Source: Luteimonas suaedae (lineage in GTDB: Bacteria; Pseudomonadota; Gammaproteobacteria; Xanthomonadales; Xanthomonadaceae). From it: a DNA stretch of 64,000 nucleotides. How positions within the stretch are numbered: the first letter of the stretch is position 1; each line of letters starts with the position of its first letter. The notes under the pieces were generated by a model, which was not told where the DNA came from, did no database searches, and saw nothing but the letters and a program-made list of their open reading frames with translations. The stretch spans positions 558,001 to 622,000 of the forward strand of contig NZ_VSSP01000001.1 of assembly GCF_008312895.1 (NCBI RefSeq), given 5' to 3'. A program made the position numbers and the translations under genes. Positions 1 to 10,872 of this stretch are shown one piece after another.

Positions 1-19
1 TATGGTCCTGAAAGTGCGT

Positions 20-41
20 GGCGCCCCGCAAGCGGGGCGCC
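20..41 (-). terminator. Hairpin downstream of ppsA
   Basis: A perfect 10-bp inverted repeat (GGCGCCCCGC / GCGGGGCGCC) with a 2-nt loop lies 42 nt past the ppsA stop codon. On the minus strand it is followed by only a short T run (ACGCACTTTC), so it is a plausible but not classical intrinsic terminator. Confidence 0.5.
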
Positions 42-83
42 GGTTCCCGCGACGACGGTAGCGACGGCGTCGTTAGAGCGACG

Positions 84-2480
<2,397 letters not shown>

Positions 2481-2565
2481 GGGAGGGCACTCCGAGGGAT
2501 GGCGGATGGGGGAAACCGGGCGAGGCCCGGCGGAAACGGCTATTTTAGCAACCCTCCCGTCGTCC
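2481..2565. promoter_or_regulatory. Divergent ppsA/ppsR promoter region
   Basis: These 85 nt separate the two divergent genes and must carry both promoters. The only AT-rich patch is TATTTTA at 2541-2547, which could serve as a -10 for ppsR with a very short leader. No clear -35 or repressor dyad is visible. Confidence 0.35.
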
Positions 2566-3411
2566 ATGCCCGAATCCATGCATCCGGAATCGCAGCCGCC
2601 TCGCCCGGTGTTCTACGTCTCCGACGGCACCGGCATCACCGCCGCGACCATCGGCCACAGCCTGCTGACCCAGTTCTCGGGCTTCCGTTTCGTGACCGAC
2701 CGGATCCCGTTCGTCGACACGCCCGAGAAGGCGCACGAGGCCGTCGCCGAAATCGTCCGCGCCGGGGCGAACTGCGGCAGCCGGCCGATAGTGGTCAATT
2801 CCTGCGTCGATCCCGAGCTCAACCGCATCCTGTCCGAGAGCGGCGCGCTGATGCTCGACGTGTTCGCGCCGTTCATCAAGCCGCTCGAGCGCGAACTCGA
2901 CGCCCCGCGGCAGTCGCGGGTGGGGCAGGCGCACGGCATGGTCGATTTCGACACCTACCACCGCCGCATCAATGCGATGAACTACGCGCTCACGCACGAC
3001 GACGGCATGGCGCTCGACTACGGCGACGCCGACCTGATCCTCGTCGCCGTCTCGCGCGCGGGCAAGACGCCGACCTGCGTGTACCTGGCGCTGCATTACG
3101 GCATCCGCGCGGCGAACTACCCGCTGACCGAGGAGGATCTCGAGTCGGACCGCCTGCCGCCGAGGCTGCGCGCGCACCGCGACAAGCTGTTCGGCCTGAC
3201 CATCGATCCGCTGCGCCTGCACCAAATCCGCCAGGAACGACGCCCGAACTCGTGCTACGCGGAAATGGAGACCTGCCGGCGCGAGGTGGCGGCCGCGGAA
3301 ACGCTGCTGCGCATGGAGCGCATTCCCATCCTGAGCACCACGCACACGTCGATCGAAGAGATCGCCAGCCGCATTCTCGAGGAGCTGGGGATCAACCGCG
3401 AAATGTTCTGA
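2566..3411 (+). CDS. ppsR: PEP synthase regulatory protein (bifunctional kinase/pyrophosphorylase)
   Basis: Member of the DUF299 family, which inactivates PEP synthase by ADP-dependent phosphorylation of a threonine next to the catalytic histidine and reactivates it by Pi-dependent dephosphorylation. The 281-aa product starts the family core at [14 protein letters not shown], contains [16 protein letters not shown]-like [12 protein letters not shown] and the P-loop-like segment [11 protein letters not shown] (GKT at about 166-168), and ends in the conserved INREMF. A second in-frame ATG at 2578 would give 277 aa, closer to the usual length; neither start has a strong ribosome-binding site. 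Its divergent position beside ppsA is the usual arrangement. Confidence 0.93.
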   Translation: MPESMHPESQPPRPVFYVSDGTGITAATIGHSLLTQFSGFRFVTDRIPFVDTPEKAHEAVAEIVRAGANCGSRPIVVNSCVDPELNRILSESGALMLDVFAPFIKPLERELDAPRQSRVGQAHGMVDFDTYHRRINAMNYALTHDDGMALDYGDADLILVAVSRAGKTPTCVYLALHYGIRAANYPLTEEDLESDRLPPRLRAHRDKLFGLTIDPLRLHQIRQERRPNSCYAEMETCRREVAAAETLLRMERIPILSTTHTSIEEIASRILEELGINREMF

Positions 3412-3574
3412 CGTGTGGATTGCGGCGTGCGGGTCCCGGTGTGCGGGCCCAGAACCCGGATCCGAGGCGCCGACCGCCGATGCGGAAAAACGCGGCAAGG
3501 AATCTGAACGTTAGGCCGCCCACGCGATGCCGTCAATGCTGCCGCACTCGCGATCGAGCGTGTAGCATCGGGGC

Positions 3575-4084
3575 ATGTCCCAGCAGGTCGCCATCCGCAA
3601 TTCCGCCCGCATTCCCAGGCTCAGCCGCTTCGGCTGGCTGATGGGGCTGTATGCGGAGAACCACCAGCGCCTGACCCGCCTGTTCGAGCCGGCCGGGCTC
3701 GCGCCCGGCCGCTATCTCTCGCGCAACGGCGACGGCCTCGACGTGCACCTGGACGTGATCGAACAGCACCGCTACACCACCGAGCTGCGCCTGAGCTATG
3801 CCATGCGCGATCCGGTGACCGGCGAACCCGATCCGTCCGCCTGGCTGCGCCTCTACCGCGATGCGCGCCAGGTCGAGGCGACCCACTGCTATGTCGGCCG
3901 GCGCTGGCAGGACGTGATCGGCCTGTATCCGCCGCCGGCCGAGGTGGTCGACCATCGCATGCGGATGAACACCTTCCTCGGCAAATGGCTGCAGTACCTG
4001 GCCGAGCGCGGCCATGGCGTGGCCACGCTGTCGCTCGACAGCGGCGCGCCTGCGCCGGACCTGGCGCGCCTGCCGCCAGCCTGA
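3575..4084 (+). CDS. DUF1249 domain protein (YqiB-like)
   Basis: The 169-aa soluble product contains the DUF1249 core: a basic N-terminus, then GWLMGLYAENHQRL, a run of beta strands (LDVIEQHRYTTELRLSY) and a conserved acidic/aromatic C-terminal part (MRMNTFLGKWLQYL). No signal peptide or membrane segment is seen. E. coli YqiB is the best-known member and sits near nudF and cpdA; those genes are not adjacent here. The molecular role is unknown. The gene stands alone, 163 nt after ppsR and converging on the methyltransferase gene. Confidence 0.8.
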   Translation: MSQQVAIRNSARIPRLSRFGWLMGLYAENHQRLTRLFEPAGLAPGRYLSRNGDGLDVHLDVIEQHRYTTELRLSYAMRDPVTGEPDPSAWLRLYRDARQVEATHCYVGRRWQDVIGLYPPPAEVVDHRMRMNTFLGKWLQYLAERGHGVATLSLDSGAPAPDLARLPPA

Positions 4085-4104
4085 CCGGGCGCCGCGACGG
4101 ACGC

Positions 4105-4770
4105 TCAGCGCTCAGGCACCGTCCACATGTAGATGCTGCTGCCGTCCACTTCCTCGGTATGCTCGGGTTCCCATTCGCCGGCCATGTCGAAGGCATGGCT
4201 GACGATGCGCGTGCCGGGCTTCAGTTCGCTCAGCAGCTTCGGTCGCAGCTTCACGTTCAGGCTCTGCAGCAGATACAGCGTGACCACCGACGCCTCGCTG
4301 ATGTCGGTCTCGAACAGGTCCTCCTCGCGGAAGGTCACTTGATCGGTCACGCCGGCCTTCTCGGCGTTCTCATTGGCCTCGCGGATGCGCACCGGATTGA
4401 TGTCGATCCCCACCGCGCGCACGCCATAGTCCTTCGCCGCGGTGATGGCGATGCGGCCGTCGCCGGAGCCCAGGTCGTAGAGCACGTCGCCTTCCTGGAG
4501 CTTCGCCAGTTCCAGCATCCGGTCGACCACCGGCTGTGGCGTCGGCACGTAGATCACGTCCGGCTCGCGCTTGGGGCGCGGCGCATTGTCGTCCATCGCG
4601 TAGGACGAATCGGGTTCGGTGGCCGCGGTCACCGCGTCCATCGAGGTGGCCTCGTCCTGCGTTGGTTCCGACTCGAGGACCGGGTCGTAGGCGGTCACGG
4701 CGCTCTCGCCGCAGGCGGACACCAGCGGGACCAGCAGCAACAGGCAGGCGATCGACGGGATCGTTTTCAT
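4105..4770 (-). CDS. Lipoprotein with class I SAM-methyltransferase domain
   Basis: The 221-aa product begins with a lipoprotein signal (IACLLLLVPLVSAC, lipobox LVSAC), then an acidic Thr/Glu-rich linker. A Rossmann methyltransferase core follows: VPTPQPVVDRMLELA, the SAM-binding motif I YDLGSGDGR and motif II VGIDINP. The substrate is unknown. The family (exported or anchored methyltransferases with a VPTP motif) is widespread in environmental bacteria. Its ATG overlaps the permease stop codon by 4 nt (ATGA), so the two are translationally coupled. What is odd is a SAM-dependent domain behind an export signal, since SAM is cytoplasmic. Confidence 0.75.
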   Translation of the reverse strand: MKTIPSIACLLLLVPLVSACGESAVTAYDPVLESEPTQDEATSMDAVTAATEPDSSYAMDDNAPRPKREPDVIYVPTPQPVVDRMLELAKLQEGDVLYDLGSGDGRIAITAAKDYGVRAVGIDINPVRIREANENAEKAGVTDQVTFREEDLFETDISEASVVTLYLLQSLNVKLRPKLLSELKPGTRIVSHAFDMAGEWEPEHTEEVDGSSIYMWTVPER

Positions 4771-6125
4771 GTAAGCGACTCCTGGGATGGTTGGATCGGT
4801 TTCAGGTACAGCAACAGCAATCCTCCGGCCGCCAGCACGCCGACGCCGACCAGGGCGCCGATACCGGTATAGGCCAGACTGGAATACAACAGGAAAGCAC
4901 TGGTGGCGCAGAACAGCAGCGGCAGCAGCGGATACAACGGCACCCGGAACGGGCGCGGCAGATCGGGATCGCGCCGGCGCAGTACGAACAGCGACACCCC
5001 GACCAGCAGGAAGAACAGCCAGAACACGGGCGCGGTGTACTCCACCGCGGTGCGGAAGCCGTCGCGGGCGATTGCGCCCAGGCCGACCAGCAGCAGCGCC
5101 AGGCCGCCCTGCACCAGCATCGCCGTGCGCGGCGAACCGCTGCGCGCGTCCCAGCGGCCGATGAAGGCCAGGGCAGGGAAGTCGCGGCCTACTGCGTACA
5201 CGCTGCGCGCGCCGGTGATCAGGGTGGCGTTGGCCGAGGTCAGCGCCGCGGCCACGACCAGCGCGCTCATGAAGACCGCGCCGCTTTCGCCGAACAGCCG
5301 TCGCATGGCATCGGCGGCCACGGCATCGGAATCCGCCATGCCCGACAATCCCAGCACGCGCAGGTAGGCCAGGTTGACCAGCAGGTACAGCGCGGTGATC
5401 GCGATCAGGCTGAGCGTGAGAACGCGGGGCATCCAGCGCCGCGCGTCGCGGACCTCGGCGGTGACATAGACCGCCTCGTTCCACCCGCCGTAGGTCAGCA
5501 ACACGAACACCAGGACCAGGCCGATCGCGCTGTCGCCGCCGGCGGTGGCGGTGGCCGGTGCGGCGCCGGCAGGCGCGAGCAGGAGGGCCGCGGCGACGAT
5601 CAGGCAGATGCCGGCGATCTCGATCACGGTGAGCCAGTTCTGCGTGCGGGTTCCCTGGCGCACGCCGAGCCAGTTGAGGATGGTCAGCACGATCACGGCG
5701 GCAGCGGCGAACAGCGGCGATGCCCATGCGCCGAGCCCGAACAGCTGCGCCAGGTAATCTCCGATCACGAAGGTGAGTACCGCCACCGACCCGGTCTGGA
5801 TCACCGCCAGCCGTGCCCATGCATAGAGAAAGGCGGGGCGCGCGCCGTAGGCGCGGCGCAGATAGGCATAGTCGCCGCCGGCTTGCGGGTAGGTGGTCGC
5901 GAGTTCGGCGTAGCACAGCGCGCCGACGACCGACAGCAGCCCGCCTACCGCCCAGGCCGCGAGCATGATCGCCTCGCTGCCGGAGGCGCCGGCGACCAGG
6001 GAAGGCGTCCGGAAAATACCGGCACCGACGACGATGCCGATGGTGATCGCGAAAGCCTCGCGTGCGCGCAGGGTAGGACGGGGCAGGGCCGCAGCCGCGG
6101 AAAGCGGCCGTTCGCTCGGGTCCAT
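4767..6125 (-). CDS. APC-family amino acid permease
   Basis: The 452-aa inner-membrane protein has about 12 hydrophobic segments. It carries the APC-superfamily TM1 signature ITIGIVVGAGIFRTPS, where the unwound helix binds the amino-acid backbone, and the following ELATTYPQAGGDYAYLRRAYG. Substrate cannot be read from sequence; the family exchanges or imports amino acids or polyamines. It is the first gene of a two-gene unit and its stop overlaps the start of the lipoprotein methyltransferase gene (ATGA). The start is the first ATG before the conserved region. Confidence 0.87.
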   Translation of the reverse strand: MDPSERPLSAAAALPRPTLRAREAFAITIGIVVGAGIFRTPSLVAGASGSEAIMLAAWAVGGLLSVVGALCYAELATTYPQAGGDYAYLRRAYGARPAFLYAWARLAVIQTGSVAVLTFVIGDYLAQLFGLGAWASPLFAAAAVIVLTILNWLGVRQGTRTQNWLTVIEIAGICLIVAAALLLAPAGAAPATATAGGDSAIGLVLVFVLLTYGGWNEAVYVTAEVRDARRWMPRVLTLSLIAITALYLLVNLAYLRVLGLSGMADSDAVAADAMRRLFGESGAVFMSALVVAAALTSANATLITGARSVYAVGRDFPALAFIGRWDARSGSPRTAMLVQGGLALLLVGLGAIARDGFRTAVEYTAPVFWLFFLLVGVSLFVLRRRDPDLPRPFRVPLYPLLPLLFCATSAFLLYSSLAYTGIGALVGVGVLAAGGLLLLYLKPIQPSQESLT

Positions 6126-6244
6126 GACGCTCCGGAGGAAGGCGATGCGCCGGCACGCCGCACCGCGTGGATACCGGTCGATTGAACCAGCCGAAAGATT
6201 CGGATCCTGTGAACGCGACGGCCCGACACCGGTCAGCGTCGAAC

Positions 6245-6275
6245 AAAAAAACGCAGGACCTGCAGAGGCAGGTCC
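6245..6275 (-). terminator. Intrinsic terminator of the tRNA transcript
   Basis: On the minus strand an 8-bp stem (GGACCTGC / GCAGGTCC) with a 4-nt loop is followed by TGCG and seven Ts, 17 nt past the encoded CCA of tRNA-Glu. This is a classical Rho-independent terminator. Confidence 0.9.
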
Positions 6276-6291
6276 CGCGGTTCGTCGTAAA

Positions 6292-6367
6292 TGGCGTCCC
6301 CACGGGGATTCGAACCCCGGTCGCCACCGTGAAAGGGTGGTGTCCTAGGCCTCTAGACGATGGGGAC
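6292..6367 (-). tRNA. tRNA-Glu (anticodon TTC)
   Basis: A 76-nt cloverleaf on the minus strand: acceptor stem GTCCCCA / TGGGGAC, anticodon loop CTTTCAC with TTC, T arm CGGGG-TTCGAAT-CCCCG, discriminator G and encoded CCA. It follows tRNA-Ala by 46 nt in the same transcript. Confidence 0.97.
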
Positions 6368-6413
6368 GCGGATGTCGCGTTGCGGTTGCCGACCGGCCTT
6401 TGGGCGGAAACCG

Positions 6414-6489
6414 TGGTGGAGCCAGGCGGGATCGAACCGCCGACCTCCTGCATGCCATGCAGGCGCTCTCCCAGCTGAGCTATGGCCCC
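6414..6489 (-). tRNA. tRNA-Ala (anticodon GGC)
   Basis: A 76-nt cloverleaf on the minus strand: acceptor GGGGCCA / TGGCTCC including the G3-U70 wobble pair that identifies alanine tRNAs, anticodon loop ATGGCAT with GGC, T loop TTCGATC and encoded CCA. It is first in a two-tRNA transcript. Confidence 0.97.
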
Positions 6490-6506
6490 ACGAGTGGAAG
6501 CGCGAA

Positions 6507-6536
6507 ATTGTAGTGGCGCCATGATCGGGGCGTCAA
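6507..6536 (-). promoter_or_regulatory. Sigma-70 promoter of the tRNA operon
   Basis: On the minus strand, TTGACG (6536-6531) and TACAAT (6512-6507) are separated by 18 nt, placing the transcription start just upstream of the 5' end of tRNA-Ala at 6489. Strong match to the consensus in an otherwise GC-rich stretch. Confidence 0.8.
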
Positions 6537-6638
6537 CTGGCATGACGACTTTGCGTTTCGCCCCGGGAACGGCCTGGGCCCGGATCTGCCGAATAGCGAG
6601 CGAAGAGGAACGAAAAACGAGTGGGCGCGCGCGCCCTT

Positions 6639-6716
6639 GTGTGGGAGCGACGGAAGTCGCGACGCCGCGGAGGGGGCCGCGACTTCCCGGCGCCGGCATG
6701 CCGCCGCCACTCCCGC
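6639..6716. repeat. REP-like palindrome in the 367-nt gap
   Basis: The gap between tRNA-Ala and the CopL-like gene holds the tRNA promoter, a palindromic element and a candidate promoter near 6800. The element begins GTGGGAGCGACGG, a type common in Xanthomonadaceae and pseudomonads, and contains perfect 10-bp arms GGAAGTCGCG / CGCGACTTCC. Nothing coding is supported in the gap. Confidence 0.6.
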
Positions 6717-6791
6717 AAAGACAGGGCGCGCGGCGGGATTTTCCGGTCCAAGCAAGCGAGCATCGACATGCCCGGCTGCCGGATCGCGATA

Positions 6792-6821
6792 TTGACACTC
6801 CGGTTTCGAGCGTGCTAACTG
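6792..6821 (+). promoter_or_regulatory. Candidate promoter of the TonB receptor/PepSY operon
   Basis: A perfect TTGACA at 6792-6797 is followed after 18 nt by TAACTG (6816-6821, a weak -10), 35 nt before the CopL-like start codon. The -10 is poor, which would suit an activated promoter. Inference only. Confidence 0.4.
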
Positions 6822-6856
6822 AAGGGACCGACCACCTCGAGGCTCGGCCCCGCCCA

Positions 6857-7255
6857 ATGTCCCCGCTCGCGCTCGTCATGCGCTATCTGCTGGTCCTGGC
6901 GTTCTGCCTCGACGGCAGCATCGGGCTTTGGCGCGCCAGCGCCATGGCGGGAGATCTCTCGCACCACGTCGGCGACCACGCCGCCTCGGCGGATCATCAC
7001 GACCCGATCGCTGCGGCGCCGTCCGACGAAGATTGCGACGACGAGCCCGCCGCCGGGCAGGGCGCATCCGTGCACGAGGATTGCGACTGCCGCGTAGCCG
7101 GCTGCGCCTGCGCCTGTGGGTTCGCCATCACGGCGGTCGTCGGCTCGGTGCCGTTCGCCGCACAGCATCGGCTCGCCGCCGCGCCGCCGGCGCGCGCCGA
7201 TATGGGCGTGCTCCAGTCCGCGCGCTCCGCAGTCTTCCGACCTCCGATCGGTTGA
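6857..7255 (+). CDS. CopL-like Cys/His-rich small exported protein
   Basis: The 132-aa product has a hydrophobic N-terminus (MRYLLVLAFCLDGSIGLW, possibly starting at an in-frame ATG at 6878). A stretch rich in His, Asp and Cys follows (HHVGDHAASADHHD, then DCDCRVAGCACACG), then a second hydrophobic patch and the C-terminal tail FRPPIG. It resembles the CopL family of metal-binding regulatory proteins that head Xanthomonas copper operons. It also shares its N-terminal pattern and RPPI tail with the copL gene at 12756. Here it heads a TonB receptor and reductase operon. A DUF2946-type assignment is an alternative. Metal binding is inferred from residue composition. Confidence 0.6.
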   Translation: MSPLALVMRYLLVLAFCLDGSIGLWRASAMAGDLSHHVGDHAASADHHDPIAAAPSDEDCDDEPAAGQGASVHEDCDCRVAGCACACGFAITAVVGSVPFAAQHRLAAAPPARADMGVLQSARSAVFRPPIG

Positions 7256-7372
7256 TCTCGTCCGGCCGTCTCCGCGACGGCCCCGATGTCTCGTCCGAAC
7301 CGGGCGTGCGCGCCACGCATGCCGCGACGGGACCTGTGCCGACCAGATCCGATACCGCTCGGAGGAGTCCCC

Positions 7373-10093
7373 ATGTCACTGCAGCACCATCATCTTGCGC
7401 TGGCGATCGCCGCGCTCACCACCGCCGGCGTCCCGTCCGCGGCCTTCGCCCAGACCATCGACGATCGAGCCGACGCGTCGGAAGCGGCCACCCTGGAGAC
7501 CGTCACCGTGACCGGCAGCCACATCAAGCGCGCCGCGATCTCGGGCGTCGGCCCGGTCACCGTCATCGACGCCGAGGCCATCGAACGCTCCGGCGTGACT
7601 TCGGTGGAGACGCTGTTGCAGCGCCTGCCGGCGTCTGCCGGCTTCGGCGGCAACCAGACCAACGCCTACTGGGCCGACAACGGCTACGGCACCGCCCAGA
7701 TCAACCTGCGCGGCCTGGGCATCAACCGGACGCTGGTGCTGCTGAATGGTCGTCGCATGGTCAACGGTGGCACCGGCGCCAACAGTTCGGTCGACCTCAA
7801 CACGATCCCGGTCGCGCTGATCGAGCGGATCGAGGTGCTCAAGGACGGCGCGTCGGCGATCTACGGCGCCGACGCCCTCGCCGGCGTGGTGAACATCATC
7901 ACCAAGCGGGACTTCGAAGGCGTCGAGGCATCGGTCCGCTATGGCCAGACCACCAAGGGCGACGGCGAGGAGGGCGCCGCGGACCTGGTCTGGGGCACCA
8001 CCGGGGAGCGCGGTTCGCTGGTGGCCGCGATCAGTTATTCCGAAAGCCGCGAGGTCAACATGGCCGACCGCCAGCCCTGCGGCCTGGGCGAATCCGACGG
8101 CCGGTTGGTCTGCGTCGGCAGTTCCGCCACCATCGGCGGCCGCGCCGTGCTTGCGGACGGCAGCAGCGTCAACTTCAACCAGGATCCGGACGGCGACGGC
8201 GACTTCTACGAGCCTTATTCGCCCGACAAGCACAACTTCAACTCCAATCCCTATCTCAATGCGGTCAATCCGATCAAGCGGTTGAGTTTCAGCGCCTTCG
8301 GCCACCTCGCGCTGAGCGACGACGTGCGGCTGTTCACCGAGTTGATGGCCAGCAACCGGCGCTCCGACCAGCTCGCGACCGCCGGTTCGCTCGGGCTGTA
8401 CCGCCCGGTCGAGATCGCGGCCGATCATCCGACCAATCCCACCGGCCAGGACCTGCTGCTGCAACGTCGCCGGCTGATGGAGGCGGGAACGCGCGACTTC
8501 TTCCAGGACGTCGACACGTTCCGGGTCGTGGCTGGGCTGGAGGGCCGGTTCGGCATCGGCTGGGACTGGTCGGTGGCGCTGAACTGGGGGCGCAACACCG
8601 GCGTCGACGGCTCGACCAACGTCGCCAACCTCGATCGCGTCGACCAGACGCTCGACCGTTCCGTCTGCAGCGATGCGCCCGGCGCCGCCATCCCGTGCGG
8701 GGACTACCTGGGCTACGGCGACCTGAGCCGGGAAGTGCTCGACTACATCCTGTTCACCACCCGCGATACCGGCGGCAACGAGCAGAAGAGCTTCACCGCC
8801 AACCTCAGCGGCCAGGTGTTCGAACTGCCGGCGGGCTGGGTCGGCGTGGCTGCCGGTGTCGAGGTCCGCGAGGAACGCGGCTGGCGCGATCCCGACCAAC
8901 TCACCGTGCTGGGCATCGCCAACAGCAACCAACAGGACCCGATCGATGGCGAATACCTGGCCAAGGAGGCATTCGCCGAAGTCGCGATACCGCTGCTGCA
9001 GAGTCGGCTGCTGGCGGAATCGCTGACGCTCAACGCGGCGGTCCGCCATTCCGACTACGACCTCTTCGGTGCCGACACCAACTACAAGATCGGGCTGGAC
9101 TGGCAGGTGGTGCCGGCGCTGAAGTTGCGGGCCAACTACGCCACCGCGTTCCGCATTCCCAACGTGCCGGAACTGTTCGGCGGCGTGTCCGAAGGCAATC
9201 TCACCACCACCGATCCGTGCAGCGGATGGAGCAATCTGCCGTCCTCGTCCGTGGTCTACCAGAACTGCCAGGCTTCCGGCGTGCCGGCGGGCTACACGCA
9301 GCTGGGCAACACCATCCTGACCACCGTCGGCGGCAACCAGGACCTGGAGCCGGAAGACGCCAGGACGCTGACCCTCGGCGTCGTGTGGACGCCGGCATTC
9401 GCCGAAGATCTCACGCTGACGCTCGACTACTTCAACATCCGCATCGACAACGCGATCCAGCGCATCGACGGCTCGACCAAGCTGGCGGTCTGCTACGACA
9501 CGCCCGGGCTCGCGCATCCGTTCTGCGACTCGTCCAGCTTCACCCGCAACGCGCAGACCGGCGAGGTCGATTTTCTGTCCGCGCAACCGGTCAACGCCGC
9601 CAGCGAACGCGTCTCCGGCATCGACCTCGGCCTGCTGTACCAGTTCGGCATCGGGGACGTGGACGCCGCACTCAACTGGGACGTGTCCTACCTGCGGCGC
9701 TACGACGTGCAGCCGTTTCCCGGCGCCGAGGAAATCCACTACGCCGGGAAGATCACCGGCGGCCGCGGCAGCTACGCACGCTGGCGCTCGCTCGGCTCGC
9801 TCACCCTGGCGCAGGGGCCATGGTCGGGGGCCTATACCCTGCAGTACATCGGATCGGCGGACGACATCAATGCCTCGCCTGGCGATATCGGCGACCACGC
9901 GCCCAGCCTGACCTACCACAACGTCCAGCTGCAGTACGCGGTCAACGAGGCGTTCGACATCGCATTCGGCATCGACAATCTCTGGGACAAGCGGGCGCCG
10001 TTCATCCAGAGCTATACCGACGCGAACACGGACACGATGACCTATGACCTGCTCGGCCGTCGCTGGAACGCCAGGTTCGCTTACCGCTGGTAA
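7373..10093 (+). CDS. TonB-dependent outer-membrane receptor
   Basis: The 906-aa outer-membrane protein has a signal peptide ending at AAFAQ, a TonB-box-like segment (ETVTVTGSHI) and a plug domain with the canonical INLRGLGINRTLVLLNGRR and GASAIYGADALAGVVNIIT. A long beta-barrel follows and ends in aromatic FAYRW. Start chosen at 7373 because GGAGGA lies 7 nt upstream; the frame is open further up. The ligand is not obvious. Neighbours are two PepSY membrane proteins, one fused to a ferredoxin reductase, which is the typical setting for uptake of a chelated metal that is reduced after entry. The CopL-like gene upstream hints that the metal could be copper rather than iron. Confidence 0.9.
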   Translation: MSLQHHHLALAIAALTTAGVPSAAFAQTIDDRADASEAATLETVTVTGSHIKRAAISGVGPVTVIDAEAIERSGVTSVETLLQRLPASAGFGGNQTNAYWADNGYGTAQINLRGLGINRTLVLLNGRRMVNGGTGANSSVDLNTIPVALIERIEVLKDGASAIYGADALAGVVNIITKRDFEGVEASVRYGQTTKGDGEEGAADLVWGTTGERGSLVAAISYSESREVNMADRQPCGLGESDGRLVCVGSSATIGGRAVLADGSSVNFNQDPDGDGDFYEPYSPDKHNFNSNPYLNAVNPIKRLSFSAFGHLALSDDVRLFTELMASNRRSDQLATAGSLGLYRPVEIAADHPTNPTGQDLLLQRRRLMEAGTRDFFQDVDTFRVVAGLEGRFGIGWDWSVALNWGRNTGVDGSTNVANLDRVDQTLDRSVCSDAPGAAIPCGDYLGYGDLSREVLDYILFTTRDTGGNEQKSFTANLSGQVFELPAGWVGVAAGVEVREERGWRDPDQLTVLGIANSNQQDPIDGEYLAKEAFAEVAIPLLQSRLLAESLTLNAAVRHSDYDLFGADTNYKIGLDWQVVPALKLRANYATAFRIPNVPELFGGVSEGNLTTTDPCSGWSNLPSSSVVYQNCQASGVPAGYTQLGNTILTTVGGNQDLEPEDARTLTLGVVWTPAFAEDLTLTLDYFNIRIDNAIQRIDGSTKLAVCYDTPGLAHPFCDSSSFTRNAQTGEVDFLSAQPVNAASERVSGIDLGLLYQFGIGDVDAALNWDVSYLRRYDVQPFPGAEEIHYAGKITGGRGSYARWRSLGSLTLAQGPWSGAYTLQYIGSADDINASPGDIGDHAPSLTYHNVQLQYAVNEAFDIAFGIDNLWDKRAPFIQSYTDANTDTMTYDLLGRRWNARFAYRW

Positions 10094-10179
10094 CCGGTTG
10101 TCGCCCTTGCCCGGCGCCCGCGCCGGGGAGGGCGACACGCGTGCATTCGCTTCTCGCAAGAACCGGACAGGATCCGACG

Positions 10180-10872
10180 ATGAAACCTGCATTCTGGGCG
10201 CGACGCGCCCACAAGTGGATCGCCCTGGTCATCGGCGTCCAGGCGCTGCTGTGGATGCTCAGCGGCCTGTACATGACGATCATCTCGATCGACGTCATCC
10301 ACGGCGACCACCTCGCGCATTCGGAGGCCGAGCCGCTCCCGTCGCACACTCCGCTGGCGGCGCCGGATGCGCTGGCGGAGCGCTACCCGGACCTGGAAGG
10401 CTTCCGCCTCAAGCGCCAGCTGGGGCGCGAGGTCTACGAGGTCCGTCACGGCGGGGGAATCGCGCTGGCGGATGCGCGCACCGGTGCACCGCTCGGACCG
10501 GTCGACGCCGCCGAGGCGCGGCGCCTGGCCGTCTCGCAGTACCGCGGCGATGCACGGTTGATCTCGCTGCGGCTGCTGGAGGAAGCGCCGCAGGAGGTCA
10601 GCACGCGGCCGGCGCCGATGTGGCAGGCGGTCTTCGATGATCGCGGCGCCACCACGCTGTACCTGTCGGCGCAGACCGGCGAGCTGCTCGCCAGGCGCCA
10701 TCGGCTGTGGCGCTGGTTCGACTTCCTGTGGATGTTGCACATCATGGACTACCAGGAACGCGCCGACGTCAACAACACCTTGCTGCGCACCGCCGCCGCG
10801 ATCGGCAGCGTCTTCGCGCTCAGCGGTATCTGGCTGCTGTTCTACAGCTTCCGGCGGAGAACGCAGGCATGA
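10180..10872 (+). CDS. PepSY-domain membrane protein
   Basis: The 230-aa protein has an N-terminal helix pair region (RRAHKWIALVIGVQALLWMLSGLYM), a PepSY-type periplasmic region, the conserved LWMLHIMDYQ motif and a C-terminal membrane segment (IGSVFALSGIWLLFYSF). PepSY/PiuB-type proteins accompany TonB receptors and are thought to help reduce or release metal chelates at the inner membrane. Start at 10180 (MKPAFW) follows GGACAGGAT; an upstream in-frame start at 10141 adds residues with no homology. Its stop overlaps the start of the next gene by 4 nt (ATGA), indicating a paired complex. Confidence 0.8.
   Translation: MKPAFWARRAHKWIALVIGVQALLWMLSGLYMTIISIDVIHGDHLAHSEAEPLPSHTPLAAPDALAERYPDLEGFRLKRQLGREVYEVRHGGGIALADARTGAPLGPVDAAEARRLAVSQYRGDARLISLRLLEEAPQEVSTRPAPMWQAVFDDRGATTLYLSAQTGELLARRHRLWRWFDFLWMLHIMDYQERADVNNTLLRTAAAIGSVFALSGIWLLFYSFRRRTQA

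Noticed and set aside
2566..3411. A frameshift or truncation in ppsR because no clear ribosome-binding site is seen
   Set aside because: All conserved motifs lie in one frame and the length is normal; the weak site may reflect a short or leaderless transcript.
7376..10192. A 938-codon open frame on the minus strand under the TonB receptor
   Set aside because: Composition is that of a mirror frame (Val/Ala/Gly/Asp runs), there is no domain, and the plus-strand receptor is complete with signal peptide and plug motifs.
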